Positions 1 through 10,004 of a DNA stretch of 64,000 nt are shown one piece after another; the first letter of the stretch is position 1; each line of letters opens with the position of its first letter. Origin of the DNA: Herbinix hemicellulosilytica (GTDB taxonomy: Bacteria > Bacillota > Clostridia > Lachnospirales > Lachnospiraceae). Under the pieces are notes generated by a model. It saw only the letters and a list, made by a program, of their open reading frames with translations, was not told where the DNA came from and searched no databases. The stretch is from positions 79,586-143,585 of the forward strand of contig NZ_CVTD020000026.1 in NCBI RefSeq assembly GCF_002904165.1, read 5' to 3'. The position numbers and the translations under genes were made by a program.

Positions 1-8
1 TTAGCCAT
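1..8 (-). CDS. Start of a gene running off the left edge
   Basis: Only the start codon and the next codons are present. On the minus strand an ATG at position 8 is followed by GCT AA, so the product begins Met-Ala. It is preceded at seven bases by GGAGG (complement of 16-20), and further upstream by a promoter-like pair (see 32-60). Product unknown. The call rests on the ribosome binding site and promoter, not on coding sequence. Confidence 0.45.
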
Positions 9-31
9 AACCATACCTCCAAGTTTCATAT

Positions 32-60
32 ATAATACCAGATACCATTCATAATTTCAA
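32..60 (-). promoter_or_regulatory. Promoter for the gene at the left edge
   Basis: On the minus strand TTGAAA (complement of 55-60) is followed after 17 bases by TATTAT (complement of 32-37), a good vegetative-type promoter. It points to the GGAGG and ATG at 8-20. The rest of 61-248 is AT-rich and shows no gene or clear terminator. Confidence 0.5.
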
Positions 61-248
61 TACCCGAAAAAGAATTTTTAAGCAAAACTTTCCAATATTA
101 TGCTTAATTTACGAAACACGTACTCTGCCGGCAAAATATATCCGCAAGTGTTCTTTCAAAACCAACCTAAGGTTTGAAATGAGAATTAATATGCAATATA
201 TTGTAGATGAAATCCTGTCGAATAAAAAGCCTGCATTAAGATTCCTTA

Positions 249-815
249 TTATACCTGCTCTCTAATAAGCATCGGCGGAACCCTATTAAGGATATCTCCG
301 GTTGCTTTGTCATCCAAAATCCATGTTTCGATTTCATGTTTATAAATCACAAGAGGCATTCTGTTATGCACATCCTTCATGGATTCGTTAGCCTGTGTCG
401 TAAGAATTACAAACCGCATCTCATCCTGATAATACGAAAAAATCCCGGCCATATAGAGGGTATTGGTTCCTTCCAGCTTAAACAAAAACTTTCTTTTTTC
501 GCTGTCCCATTCATAAAAGCCCGTGGAAGGTATGACACACCTGCGGTTAATAACACTGTCCCTAAATGTTTTCTTTTCAAAAACGGTCTCGGAGCGGGCA
601 TTAATAATTACACCCTTTTTATCAAATTTGGGAAAACCCCAGATACTTAAAACCGGTGATGCCTGATTTTCCTCCTCTATAAGGACAGGAACCTGATGGG
701 TGGGAAATATTTCGCCTGTATTAAATATCTTTCCCCTAACCTTTGCATTCAGTTTATCAAGCAATTCCCTGATTTCTTCACTTTGCTCCACAGTAAAATT
801 GTACCTTCCGCACAT
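249..815 (-). CDS. yedK: SOS response-associated peptidase, YedK/HMCES family
   Basis: A 188-residue SRAP (DUF159) protein. Family members cap abasic sites in single-stranded DNA by forming a covalent thiazolidine link through Cys2 after removal of Met1. The sequence begins MCGRYNF, and the other active-site residues are visible: Asn72 and Arg74 in INARSE, Glu102 in STGFYEWD, and His150 in DVHNRMP. Length is somewhat shorter than the roughly 220 residues of E. coli YedK but covers the whole domain. It stands alone, divergent from the DUF1846 gene. No LexA-type operator was identified. Identification is firm; in vivo substrate range is known only from the family. Confidence 0.93.
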   Translation of the reverse strand: MCGRYNFTVEQSEEIRELLDKLNAKVRGKIFNTGEIFPTHQVPVLIEEENQASPVLSIWGFPKFDKKGVIINARSETVFEKKTFRDSVINRRCVIPSTGFYEWDSEKRKFLFKLEGTNTLYMAGIFSYYQDEMRFVILTTQANESMKDVHNRMPLVIYKHEIETWILDDKATGDILNRVPPMLIREQV

Positions 816-1040
816 ACCAATACCCTGCCTTCCGTTTTTTATTTTTCTTAAACTAATCCGAACAAATTACTTTATTTATTATCAGCCGTTTTTTTTATCT
901 TTATAAGCCCGTCGAATATTCTTTTCTTCTTTTGCTTCATATTGATATCAGATTTTAACAATTATAATATCTGCTTTTATGTTCTATAAGTTTAATTATA
1001 AGAAATTTTAAATCCAATGAAAAGCAGGAAAAAAACCGTT

Positions 1041-1068
1041 TGACTTTTTTTCTTTTTTGATTATGATA
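1041..1068 (+). promoter_or_regulatory. Promoter of the DUF1846 gene
   Basis: TTGACT at 1041-1046, a 16-base spacer and TATGAT at 1063-1068. It lies in the 367-bp divergent region 816-1182, about 115 bases before the DUF1846 start codon. The remaining part of that region holds no further gene. Confidence 0.5.
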
Positions 1069-1182
1069 GAGTATAGTGTGTAAATAAGCTTGTATTATAT
1101 ACTAATGCAGATTATTAAAAATTCTTATGAAAAACTTCAAATATACCGATATCTTATATAAAGTTATTAAAGGAGGTACTTC

Positions 1183-2685
1183 ATGAAAGCCGGATTTGAT
1201 CCACAAAAATACATTGAAGAACAAACAAAATATATCTTGGAACGGGTAAATAACTTTGACAAATTGTATTTGGAATTCGGAGGCAAGCTAATAGGTGACA
1301 AACATGCCAAAAGAGTTTTACCCGGTTTCGATGAGGATGCAAAAATTAAAATCCTCCAAAAACTAAAGGATCAGGCAGAAATTATTATCTGCGTATACGC
1401 CGGCGATATTGAAAGAAATAAAGTTCGAGGAGATTATGGCATTACTTATGATATGGAAGTCCTCCGTTTATTGGATGATTTTCGAAGCTATGATCTTAAG
1501 GTAAACAGCGTTGTTATTACCCGCTATAACAAGCAACCGGCAACCAATGTCTTTATAAACAAGCTTGAACGCCGCAACATAAAGGTATACAAGCATATGA
1601 CAATTCCCGGCTATCCTGCCGATGTGGATACAATTGTCAGCGAGAACGGTTACGGTATCAATCCTTATATACCTACAACCAAGCCCATAGTTGTGGTTAC
1701 CGCTCCCGGTCCTAACAGCGGTAAGCTGGCAACCTGTTTAAATCAGCTTTACCATGAATACAAATTGGGCCGCGTGGCCGGATATGCCAAATTCGAAACA
1801 TTCCCTGTCTGGAATCTGCCTCTTAAACACCCTGTAAATATTGCATACGAAGCTGCTACAATAGATTTAAAGGATGTTAATATGATAGATAACTTCCATT
1901 TTGAAAAATATAATGAAGTTGCGGTAAATTATAACAGGGATCTGGAAATGTTTCCGGTGGTAAAAAGAATAATTGAAAGAATAACAGGCAAGTCCGTATA
2001 CCATTCTCCGACTGACATGGGGGTAAACAGAGTCGCCTGTGGCATAATAGATGATGAAGTGGTCTGTGAAGCTTCAAAGCAGGAAATAATACGCAGATAT
2101 TTTGCCACCGCCTGTGATTTCAAAAAGGGATTGCTGGATGAGGATGCTCTTAACCGTATGAAGGTTATAATGGAAGAGTTAAAATTAAGGCAGGAAGACA
2201 GGCGATGTGTAATGCCAGCCAGAGATTATGCCGCAAAACTTAAAGAAACCTGCAATGATAACGAAACCGTATCCGTAATGGCCTTTGAAATGCACGACGG
2301 TAAAATAATAACAGGCCGCAGTTCCTCCACCATGGATTGTTCTGCTGCCGCCATTTTAAATGCTATTAAGTATCTGGCAGGAATAAGCGATGAAATATAT
2401 CTGCTTTCACCGCTTATCTTAAATACAATCCGCGATTTGAAGGAAAAAGATCTTAACAGCAAAATATCCCGCTTAAATGTCAACGAAATTTTAATAGCCC
2501 TTAGTATTTGTGCAGTTACCAATCCTACAGCACAGCTTGCATATGAGAAATTGTCTCTTCTTAAGGGTGTTCAGGGTCATTGCACTACCATACTTAACAA
2601 AAACGACGAGCAAATTTTAAGAAAGCTCGGAATCGACATTACCTGCGATCCTTTCTATCCGTCCGAAAATTTATATTACGTTTAA
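1183..2685 (+). CDS. DUF1846 (UPF0371) family protein
   Basis: A 500-residue protein beginning [18 protein letters not shown], the typical opening of the UPF0371/DUF1846 family, which is widespread in Firmicutes and close to this length. It is predicted cytoplasmic, with no signal peptide or membrane segment. A nucleotide-type loop, [11 protein letters not shown], sits near residue 173. Biochemical role is unknown to me; structures exist in the family but do not settle the function. The start is set by AAAGGAGG nine bases upstream. It is a single-gene unit: promoter at 1041 and a GC-rich hairpin at 2713 after the stop. Confidence 0.88.
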   Translation: MKAGFDPQKYIEEQTKYILERVNNFDKLYLEFGGKLIGDKHAKRVLPGFDEDAKIKILQKLKDQAEIIICVYAGDIERNKVRGDYGITYDMEVLRLLDDFRSYDLKVNSVVITRYNKQPATNVFINKLERRNIKVYKHMTIPGYPADVDTIVSENGYGINPYIPTTKPIVVVTAPGPNSGKLATCLNQLYHEYKLGRVAGYAKFETFPVWNLPLKHPVNIAYEAATIDLKDVNMIDNFHFEKYNEVAVNYNRDLEMFPVVKRIIERITGKSVYHSPTDMGVNRVACGIIDDEVVCEASKQEIIRRYFATACDFKKGLLDEDALNRMKVIMEELKLRQEDRRCVMPARDYAAKLKETCNDNETVSVMAFEMHDGKIITGRSSSTMDCSAAAILNAIKYLAGISDEIYLLSPLILNTIRDLKEKDLNSKISRLNVNEILIALSICAVTNPTAQLAYEKLSLLKGVQGHCTTILNKNDEQILRKLGIDITCDPFYPSENLYYV

Positions 2686-2712
2686 AATAGGGCACAAATA
2701 ATGAACATAATT

Positions 2713-2741
2713 AAGCCCTGTGGTCTTATCCCACAGGGCTT
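2713..2741 (+). terminator. Hairpin after the DUF1846 gene
   Basis: AAGCCCTGTGG and CCACAGGGCTT form a perfect 11-bp stem with a 7-base loop, 27 bases past the stop codon. The following tract (ATAATATTT) is only moderately T-rich, so termination may be partial. Confidence 0.65.
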
Positions 2742-2844
2742 ATAATATTTATAGTCAAATATAAATAACTTGACTTATTGGTATCAATTTGCTTATGAAT
2801 TACAAACCAATTTAATCCCGTTAAAACCCTACCTCAACAGTAAA

Positions 2845-4260
2845 TCAATCCCCTAAGGAAATTGCATCCCAAACTTCACTGTTGATTACCACATCATAAT
2901 CCGCAAACCACTGTTCATAAAGTTCGGCAAAAAGCTTGGTACGCCTGTCTTCTATAATTTTCTCTTTAACCTCGGTTGTAGCATCTTCGTTAAAATCGGT
3001 TACGCAGTATATAATATGCCATCCGTAATCTGTAGTGATAATGTCGCTTATTTCTCCGGTCTTTAAGTTAAATGCTGCCTGCTCAAACGTATCGCTGAAT
3101 TCTTCAGGCCCCGTGCCTCTTCCGAAAGTATATTCAATAACTTCATCTTCTGAATTGGCTTCCGCAAGAGAATAAAAGTCTTCTCCGCTTCTTGCCCTTT
3201 CAAGCAGGGAAACTGCTTTTTGATAAGCCTTTTCTCTCTCCTCAAAAGATAGCGGTTTTCTGTTACCTTCATCATCAGGTTCGGTTCCGTATATCAATAT
3301 ATGCTGTACCGTAATCTGTCTGGATTCATAATCGGATACATTGGTGTCCACATCTATGGTCAGGGTTTCAAAAACTTTTTCAGCCAATAGATTTTCGCTA
3401 TATACCTGTTCCAAAAGTTCACGGCTTACCAGGTACCGGTCTATATCGGCATCAGAAAGTCCGGCAAAATGCTCGGCTGCATAAGAGACGGCATCAGCCA
3501 TTTCCTCTTCCGTTAAAGCAATGCCCAGTTGTTCGGCTTTATCGCGGATTATTTTAATTTGGGTTATCTGCTTTATAACCTCATCTTTTATATGTTCACC
3601 GAAAGTCTTTCCGTCTCCAAAAATATCCACATTCCAGATATCTTTTCCGTACTCCGTTTCATACGTTTCCTGTGCCGATTTTAAGTAAACCATAACCTCA
3701 TTGTAATATACCCTTATGTCTCCTATCAGGGCAATCAGTTCTCCGGCAGTGGTATCTTCGGTTACCTGCTGCTTGTCGGGCTTAAAATAATAATAAGACA
3801 TTCCGGTAACCTTATGCGTATCAATATCATAGGAAATATATAATTCACTGTCAGTGTTTTTGTAAGTATAAGTAACCGAGTTTTTATCCGACTCCAGAGT
3901 TTTATTCGTTTCAACCCCGTAAAACTCTTTAATCTTATTTTCCGCCTCGGTTTTGTCCATTCCTATTTCTACACCAAAAATTTTGTAGTTTTTACCCCCG
4001 TCAAGAACCATAATGGATGTAATGTCACCTTTCGGCGCAATAAGCTGTAAGGCCCCTTCCAGCTTATAAACGCCGTTACTTTCTTCTACCAGTTCGGTTT
4101 TTGTCTTTTTCTCAAAGGTGTTTACAGATTTACCTTTATAATTGGTCAGTTCATAGCTTGATTCGTCTATCCTGCAACCGTTTAAAAGAGGCAGAATAAA
4201 AAGAATCAGTAAAATAATCTTTAATCTATTGCACATGTTATACATGTAATTTTTACTCAT
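2845..4260 (-). CDS. PpiC-type (PrsA-like) peptidyl-prolyl isomerase lipoprotein
   Basis: A 471-residue extracytoplasmic foldase. A lipoprotein signal peptide ends in LLNGC with Cys29 as the lipidation site. An extended N-terminal region and a SurA-like helical chaperone segment precede one parvulin domain at about 308-415, recognisable by VQHILIYG, a FGRGTGPEEFS-like loop and TDYGWHIIY. PpiC/PrsA proteins assist folding of secreted proteins on the outer face of the membrane. It lies 224 bp downstream of mfd in the same direction, the last gene of the spoVG-pth-mfd block. The start is supported by GAGAGGGA seven bases upstream. Substrates cannot be told from sequence. Confidence 0.88.
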   Translation of the reverse strand: MSKNYMYNMCNRLKIILLILFILPLLNGCRIDESSYELTNYKGKSVNTFEKKTKTELVEESNGVYKLEGALQLIAPKGDITSIMVLDGGKNYKIFGVEIGMDKTEAENKIKEFYGVETNKTLESDKNSVTYTYKNTDSELYISYDIDTHKVTGMSYYYFKPDKQQVTEDTTAGELIALIGDIRVYYNEVMVYLKSAQETYETEYGKDIWNVDIFGDGKTFGEHIKDEVIKQITQIKIIRDKAEQLGIALTEEEMADAVSYAAEHFAGLSDADIDRYLVSRELLEQVYSENLLAEKVFETLTIDVDTNVSDYESRQITVQHILIYGTEPDDEGNRKPLSFEEREKAYQKAVSLLERARSGEDFYSLAEANSEDEVIEYTFGRGTGPEEFSDTFEQAAFNLKTGEISDIITTDYGWHIIYCVTDFNEDATTEVKEKIIEDRRTKLFAELYEQWFADYDVVINSEVWDAISLGD

Positions 4261-4484
4261 TTTATGTCCCTCTCATTCAGCTTAACTTTATAACGGTTAA
4301 GCTTATTTACTTACATTTACGATATGTTCTTATCTTGTCCAGTTATATCAAAATAAACCTAAGCATTAGTATGAAATTGCACGCAGCCGCTAAATTAACC
4401 TTTAGCTTATACGCTTAACTTAAGCAAAATTTACCTGCTTTTATCTCTTGCTTAAATTCATTGTAGATAAGCCCATACCTATTG

Positions 4485-7400
4485 TCAAGATTGCGGAAGT
4501 AAAGTTTTAAAATCATCAAGCAGTTTCTTAATGTTTTCAAATATCCAGTTGTTATCTGCTTTTCCTTTGGCAGGCTTAGGCAGCTGATAAGTAAAATACG
4601 GATTTCCCTGGGCATAAAACTTAAGGCTGCTTCCATACTTCTTAATAAGTTCCGGTATTTTTGCCGCGTCCAGTTTCGCTTTCGGATACATCATCAGCTT
4701 AACTTCATTGCCTTTTTGCACCAGCCCCTGAACATATACGCTGTGGCAGTACGACTTAATCAGGGCGATATTAAGAAGATTATTAACCGCATTCGGCAAA
4801 TCCCCGTAACGGTCAACAAGTTCTTCCTGCATATCCATAAGTTCATCCTCTGTTTCAATAGCGGCAATTCTCTTATAAATATCAAGCTTTTGTATCTCAT
4901 TCATAATATAAGTAGACGGTATGAAAGCATCCATTTCCATGTCTACCGTTGTTTCAAAGAATTCTTCTTCCTCTTCGTCGCCCTTTAAAGATTTTATGGC
5001 TTCATTAAGCATCTTGCAGTACAGATCATACCCTACGGCATCCATATGGCCGCTTTGTTCAGGTCCAAGCAGGTTTCCTGCGCCACGAATTTCTAAGTCC
5101 CTCATGGCAATCTTAAAGCCGGATCCCAGTTCTGTAAATTCTTTTATGGCATGAAGCCTTTTTTCCGCCACTTCCTTAAGGACTTTATCCTTTTTATACA
5201 TTAAAAATGCATATGCCGTACGGTTTGACCTTCCTACCCGGCCTCTTAGCTGATAAAGTTGTGACAGGCCAAGCCTATCAGCATCCTCAATTATTATGGT
5301 ATTTACGTTTGATATATCAAGGCCTGTTTCTATAATTGTAGTCGAAACCAAAACATCGATTTCACCGGATATAAAATCAAACATAATCTTTTCCAAGGTC
5401 CGTTCACTCATCTGTCCGTGGGCAACGGCTACGTTTGCCTCAGGTACCAGTTTGGATACATTAGCCGCTATTTCATCAATCCCTTGTACCCTGTTATAGA
5501 CATAGTATACCTGTCCGCCTCTGGCAAGTTCCCTGTTAATAGCCTCACGGATTATCTCGTCGTTATGTTCCAATACATAAGTCTGGACAGGCAAACGATC
5601 CACAGGCGGCTCATCCAGGATACTCATATCACGAATGCCTATAAGGCTCATATGCAAAGTCCTCGGAATAGGGGTTGCGGTAAGGGTAAGAACATCCACG
5701 TCTTTTTTAAGCTGCTTTATTTTTTCCTTATGGGCAACTCCGAATCGCTGCTCCTCGTCTATGATTAACAGTCCCAGATTCTTAAAACTTACGTCCGACG
5801 AAAGTACCCTGTGGGTACCTACAACAATATCTAAAGTTCCGTTTTTGAGCCTTTCAATAGTCTTTTTTTGCTCGGCAGGGGTCCTAAAGCGGGAAAGCAA
5901 ACCTATACTTACCGGATAATCCATCATTCTTTGGACCAGGGTATTATAATGCTGTTGCGCAAGTATAGTTGTAGGAACAAGGAAAACTACCTGTTTACTG
6001 TCTGCTACAGCTTTAAATGCGGCCCGGATAGCTATCTCGGTCTTACCGTAGCCCACATCACCGCAAATAAGCCTATCCATTATGCGGTCGCTTTCCATAT
6101 CCCTTTTGGTTTCTTCAATGGCTTTAAGCTGGTCTTCTGTTTCCTCATAGGGAAAGGCTTCCTCAAATTCCTTTTGCCATACGGTATCGGGGCTGAACTT
6201 AAAGCCTTTTTTCTGCTGCCTGCTAGCATAAAGCTCCACCAGCTCTTTGGCGATTTCCCTTACAGCTCCTTTTACCCTGGCTTTGGTATGTTTCCACTCG
6301 GAAGAATTAAGCTTGTTAAGTTTAGGTTTCCGCCCTTCAGTACCGTTATATTTCTGAATCACGTCAAGGCCTGTTGCAGGTACATACAACACGCCTCCGT
6401 CACCATACTCTATTTTGATATAATCCTTGGTTACCTTGTCTACCTCTATCTTTTCAATTCCTCTGTAGATACCAAGACCGTGATTTTCATGGACAACATA
6501 ATCTCCAGGAGTAAGGTCAGTAAAACTTTGAATTTTCTGACCGTCATATGAGTATTTTTTCTTCTTTTTCTTTTTCTCTGCCCCAAATATATCGCTTTCC
6601 GATATGATAACAAATTTGATTAAAGGATACGAAAAACCTCTTTTCAGATTGCCGTAAGTTATCATAAGTTCCCCTTCCTGGAGAACCCTATCTAAATCTT
6701 CGCTGTAAAAAGGATTAAGGTTAAAATCCCTGAGGTCTTCGCTCAGACGCTTAGCCCTGGTTCTTGACCCGGAAAGAAGTATCACCCTGTATTTGTTTTT
6801 CTTCCAATATTCCAGGTCTTTTACAAGAACGTCAAAATTCTTATGATAGGAAGAAAGAGACTGGACGGAAAAAACATATTTATTTTTTACATCTATATAG
6901 CTGTTTCGGGGCTCCATGGTGCTTATAAGCAGGGTATTTTTCTTTGACAGAATATTTAAGACATCTTTATAGCCATATATTACATTCATCTGCCCCGGAA
7001 GAATGTAACCTTTTTCAATCCTTCCTATCATACCCTCACGAAACTCATTTTCAACAGCTTCTCCTTTTTCAATAAGCCTGCCCGGTTCATCCAAAAAGAA
7101 AATGCTGTCCGAGTTGTCAAAATACTCATAAAAACTCATGGTATTATCGTAAAAATAATTTATATAGCTTTCCAGGCTTACGGACCCCTGAAAGACCTGC
7201 AAATTCTCCTTAAACTCGGCTATAATTCCACGAATCCTATTGGCTTCCTCGGTCTTATTCTGCTGGGTCAGGGTTTTTATATACTGCTTTTCTTCTTCTT
7301 CAATTTTCTTAAGGCCCAAAGCAAGCTGTTTTTCATCGGGGATAATTTCTGCGGCAGGATAAATAGTTAAACTCTCTACCTGCTCAATTGATCTTTGGCT

Positions 7401-8021
7401 GCTTACGTCAAAGGTACGGATAGAATCTATTGTATCTCCCCACAGCTCTATACGGTACGGCACTTCTTCGGTAAGAGGAAAAATATCTATAATTCCTCCC
7501 CTTACGGCAAAATCTCCGGGCGCTTCAACCTGAGCCTGTCTTTCATATCCTAGCCTTATAAGGGTGGCCTCAAAATCCTTCAGTTTAATTTCAGTATCCA
7601 TATCAACGGTTATTATTCTTTCCTTGATATGCTGAAGGGGAAGAAGCCTATCCATACCGCCGTCCAGGCTCATTATAATTGTAGTATCCTGCTTTTCTAT
7701 GATTCTTTTAAGTATCTGAAGCCTTTCCCGGACTATGGCTCTTCCGTGGATATCGGCACTGTAAAAGATAATGTCCTTTGACGGATATATGAACACGTTT
7801 TTATCATATAAACGGTAATCTTCATATATTTCTTTGGCTTTCAGCTCATTGTAAGTAACTATAACTTTAAATTTAAAGCCTTCGCTAAGGCCGTAAATCA
7901 GATGGCATTTTTGTGAATCAATACAGCCGGTAATCATTACCGGCAATGTCCCCGTTATTATATTGTCCTTTATTTCATTAAATTCTTTTAATTCCTTCAA
8001 GGGTTCTGTAAAGGTCTTCAA
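4485..8021 (-). CDS. mfd: Transcription-repair coupling factor Mfd
   Basis: A 1178-residue ATP-dependent translocase that removes RNA polymerase stalled at DNA lesions and recruits UvrA. The order is as in the family: UvrB-homology modules in the first third, an RNA-polymerase-interacting domain (GDYVVHENHGLGIYRG), a superfamily 2 motor with Walker A GDVGYGKT and DEEQRFG, and a C-terminal TRCF domain. Translation appears to start at TTG, because AGGAGG lies eight bases upstream and no ATG is better placed. A run of seven lysines just before the polymerase-interacting domain is unusual (see findings). It follows pth at 137 bp. Confidence 0.97.
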   Translation of the reverse strand: MKTFTEPLKELKEFNEIKDNIITGTLPVMITGCIDSQKCHLIYGLSEGFKFKVIVTYNELKAKEIYEDYRLYDKNVFIYPSKDIIFYSADIHGRAIVRERLQILKRIIEKQDTTIIMSLDGGMDRLLPLQHIKERIITVDMDTEIKLKDFEATLIRLGYERQAQVEAPGDFAVRGGIIDIFPLTEEVPYRIELWGDTIDSIRTFDVSSQRSIEQVESLTIYPAAEIIPDEKQLALGLKKIEEEEKQYIKTLTQQNKTEEANRIRGIIAEFKENLQVFQGSVSLESYINYFYDNTMSFYEYFDNSDSIFFLDEPGRLIEKGEAVENEFREGMIGRIEKGYILPGQMNVIYGYKDVLNILSKKNTLLISTMEPRNSYIDVKNKYVFSVQSLSSYHKNFDVLVKDLEYWKKNKYRVILLSGSRTRAKRLSEDLRDFNLNPFYSEDLDRVLQEGELMITYGNLKRGFSYPLIKFVIISESDIFGAEKKKKKKKYSYDGQKIQSFTDLTPGDYVVHENHGLGIYRGIEKIEVDKVTKDYIKIEYGDGGVLYVPATGLDVIQKYNGTEGRKPKLNKLNSSEWKHTKARVKGAVREIAKELVELYASRQQKKGFKFSPDTVWQKEFEEAFPYEETEDQLKAIEETKRDMESDRIMDRLICGDVGYGKTEIAIRAAFKAVADSKQVVFLVPTTILAQQHYNTLVQRMMDYPVSIGLLSRFRTPAEQKKTIERLKNGTLDIVVGTHRVLSSDVSFKNLGLLIIDEEQRFGVAHKEKIKQLKKDVDVLTLTATPIPRTLHMSLIGIRDMSILDEPPVDRLPVQTYVLEHNDEIIREAINRELARGGQVYYVYNRVQGIDEIAANVSKLVPEANVAVAHGQMSERTLEKIMFDFISGEIDVLVSTTIIETGLDISNVNTIIIEDADRLGLSQLYQLRGRVGRSNRTAYAFLMYKKDKVLKEVAEKRLHAIKEFTELGSGFKIAMRDLEIRGAGNLLGPEQSGHMDAVGYDLYCKMLNEAIKSLKGDEEEEEFFETTVDMEMDAFIPSTYIMNEIQKLDIYKRIAAIETEDELMDMQEELVDRYGDLPNAVNNLLNIALIKSYCHSVYVQGLVQKGNEVKLMMYPKAKLDAAKIPELIKKYGSSLKFYAQGNPYFTYQLPKPAKGKADNNWIFENIKKLLDDFKTLLPQS

Positions 8022-8158
8022 CCGGGATTCCTCCTGTTAGCCGTTATATGCTTATATTTTCCCTTGCTAGTATATCCTGAGTATTATGTTTATTCAAATA
8101 AGATAAATTTATAAAGCTGTAATATATGTCCCGACTTAAAAAATCTGTTGTATCGCAT

Positions 8159-8839
8159 TTAATTATTTTTTCGCAGAATCTTTTTAAAAAAGGATTCCTT
8201 TGCATCTTCCCGGGCTTTTCCGGATGGCCCGGAACCTGATTTTTCCTCTTTGCTATCCGGCTGCTCTAAAGCCGTCTTCTTTTTATTATATTTATTCATG
8301 GCAGCATCCATTCCGGAGGTTATAATCATCCGGCAGGCATCCGAAGCCTCCTTTAAAGCCTGTCTTATAGCTTCCTGTTCTTCTGCCTTAAATCTAGACA
8401 AAACATAATCGGCCAAATCCCAGTCCTGGGGTTTTGCACCTACCCCGATTCTTATTCTGGGAAATTCGTCGGTCCCCAGATGGCTTATAATGCTTTTTAT
8501 ACCGTTATGGCCTCCGGCACTGCCTTTCTTGCGAATCCTTAGCTGTCCCACATCCAGGCTGATATCGTCATAAATTATAATAATGTCATCGGTGGATACC
8601 TTATAATAATCCACCAGTTCCCGTACGCTTTCACCGCTTAGATTCATATAAGTAACAGGCTGGGCAAGAATTACTTTCTCCCCTTCGATATAGCCCATAC
8701 CGCATTTAGCCTTATGTTTCATCTGATTTAACGGAATTCTGTAATCATCCGATATCCGTGTAATGGCATCCCAGCCGATATTATGCCTTGTGGCCTGATA
8801 TTTTTCCGTTGGGTTTCCTAGTCCTATTATTATACGCAT
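8159..8839 (-). CDS. pth: Peptidyl-tRNA hydrolase with charged C-terminal extension
   Basis: This enzyme cleaves peptidyl-tRNAs that drop off ribosomes. The family signature GLGNPTEKYQATRHNIGW is at residues 6-23, with His19 the catalytic base. YDDISLDVG and GSAGGHNGIKSI follow. At 226 residues it is about 35 longer than usual. The extra part is a low-complexity charged tail (rich in Lys, Glu, Ser) after residue 190 with no domain I recognise. It sits between spoVG and mfd, as in many Firmicutes. Start: AAGAGGTAGGAC immediately before ATG. Confidence 0.96.
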   Translation of the reverse strand: MRIIIGLGNPTEKYQATRHNIGWDAITRISDDYRIPLNQMKHKAKCGMGYIEGEKVILAQPVTYMNLSGESVRELVDYYKVSTDDIIIIYDDISLDVGQLRIRKKGSAGGHNGIKSIISHLGTDEFPRIRIGVGAKPQDWDLADYVLSRFKAEEQEAIRQALKEASDACRMIITSGMDAAMNKYNKKKTALEQPDSKEEKSGSGPSGKAREDAKESFFKKILRKNN

Positions 8840-9171
8840 GTCCTACCTCTTCTTTACTAAAAAATTGCATGACAATATATACTTAATGCGCCTGACATTA
8901 AGTATATATTATAGTGTATGTATTTTTGTAATATATACCATAAACTTTCAGCTGTTATTATATTATAACCTTTCAAAAAAGATGTGGCAACTTAATAATT
9001 ATCTATAAGCTGTTCATCATAAAAATGACAGTCCCTTTTAAGATATTTACAAAGCAATTTGCAGGCTTTATAATGCCTCCGCTTCTATCTCGGATACCTT
9101 GTCGGCTCAGATTATTATCCCGCCTAAATAATAAACCTTTGCACATATATATTTTATATATTATTCCACGC

Positions 9172-9198
9172 AAAAAAGGCAGCCTAAGCTGCCTTTTC
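9172..9198 (-). terminator. Terminator of spoVG
   Basis: GGCAGC and GCTGCC pair around a CTAA loop, extended by A/T pairs. Read on the minus strand the stem is followed by TTTTTT. It lies about 25 bp after the spoVG stop. The remainder of the 385-bp region 8840-9224 holds no supported gene. Confidence 0.85.
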
Positions 9199-9224
9199 TG
9201 TCTTTTTTGGACTATTTTACTCTC

Positions 9225-9542
9225 CTACTCCTCTGTTACAGCCTCAGTTACAGCTTCCTTTTCTGCCTCTTTTTCTGATTCTGCCTCTAAAGCTGCTATC
9301 TCGTACTTTTCAAGGATGATACTTTGGATCATCTCTCTGGTTTCCGAATTAATCGGATGAGCGATATCCCTGTATTCACCATCCCCGGCTTTCCGGCTGG
9401 GCATAGCGATGAATAATCCCTTGTCGCCTTCAATTACTTTGATATCATGAACAACGAACTGATTATCAATAGTAATTGAGACAACAGCCTTCATCTTCCC
9501 CTCCTTACTAACCTTACGTACGCGAACATCGGTAATTTCCAT
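9225..9542 (-). CDS. spoVG: Septation/regulatory protein SpoVG
   Basis: A 105-residue protein with the conserved SpoVG core: [37 protein letters not shown] and [11 protein letters not shown]. SpoVG proteins bind nucleic acid and influence asymmetric septation, and capsule or virulence genes, in different Firmicutes. The last 20 residues are Glu/Ala-rich and variable. It is preceded by AGAAGGGGG and lies divergent from murC across 462 bp. Order spoVG-pth-mfd resembles the B. subtilis chromosome near the origin, although glmU and prs are not inserted here. Confidence 0.96.
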   Translation of the reverse strand: MEITDVRVRKVSKEGKMKAVVSITIDNQFVVHDIKVIEGDKGLFIAMPSRKAGDGEYRDIAHPINSETREMIQSIILEKYEIAALEAESEKEAEKEAVTEAVTEE

Positions 9543-10004
9543 GGTTTTGTCCCCCTTCTGTCATAATTTATCGTTAGTTATCAAGAAAAAGTATGTTAAC
9601 AAAGTTAATATAACTTTTCCTGTTTCTACCTCCCTGCATAAACCCCAATACTAAGGTTCATAATTATTCAAACATCTATACTATAAGACTATTATACCAT
9701 ATATAAAAAAAATGTGAATATTTGTTGCAAAAAAATAGCAAAGGTTTGCAGTTTTTATGTCAATTTTCATAGTTTTTATGTTATTTTAGACCTCATTTAC
9801 GCCATTTTATTTAAAAAATTTATTGTATACTTGCATTCTTGTTTACATTAAGAATATATTACTATATAGGCCCTTAAGATTATTTATGCAAAAAAAGCCT
9901 CTAAAAAGTAAAATCCTGCATTTTCTATTGTATTTTAAGCCAAAAGAGTTATAATAGCTAAAGATTATAAAATATAAGTATAAAATAAGAATAGGAAGGT
10001 TTTT
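9543..10004. other. Divergent intergenic region spoVG/murC
   Basis: 462 bp, very AT-rich. On the minus strand a TATAAT (complement of 9691-9696) could serve spoVG, but I see no convincing -35 or SigH motif. The murC promoter is at 9928-9955. No further gene, hairpin or repeat is supported. Confidence 0.5.
9928..9955 (+). promoter_or_regulatory. Promoter of murC
   Basis: TTGTAT at 9928-9933, a 16-base spacer and TATAAT at 9950-9955. It is about 50 bases before the murC start codon. Confidence 0.5.

Noticed and set aside
5868..6551. Plus-strand 227-codon frame inside mfd
   Set aside because: Antisense to a strongly conserved gene, no SD, no family resemblance.
9013..9150. Minus-strand 47-codon frame downstream of spoVG
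   Set aside because: No ribosome binding site, no recognisable protein pattern; left as intergenic.
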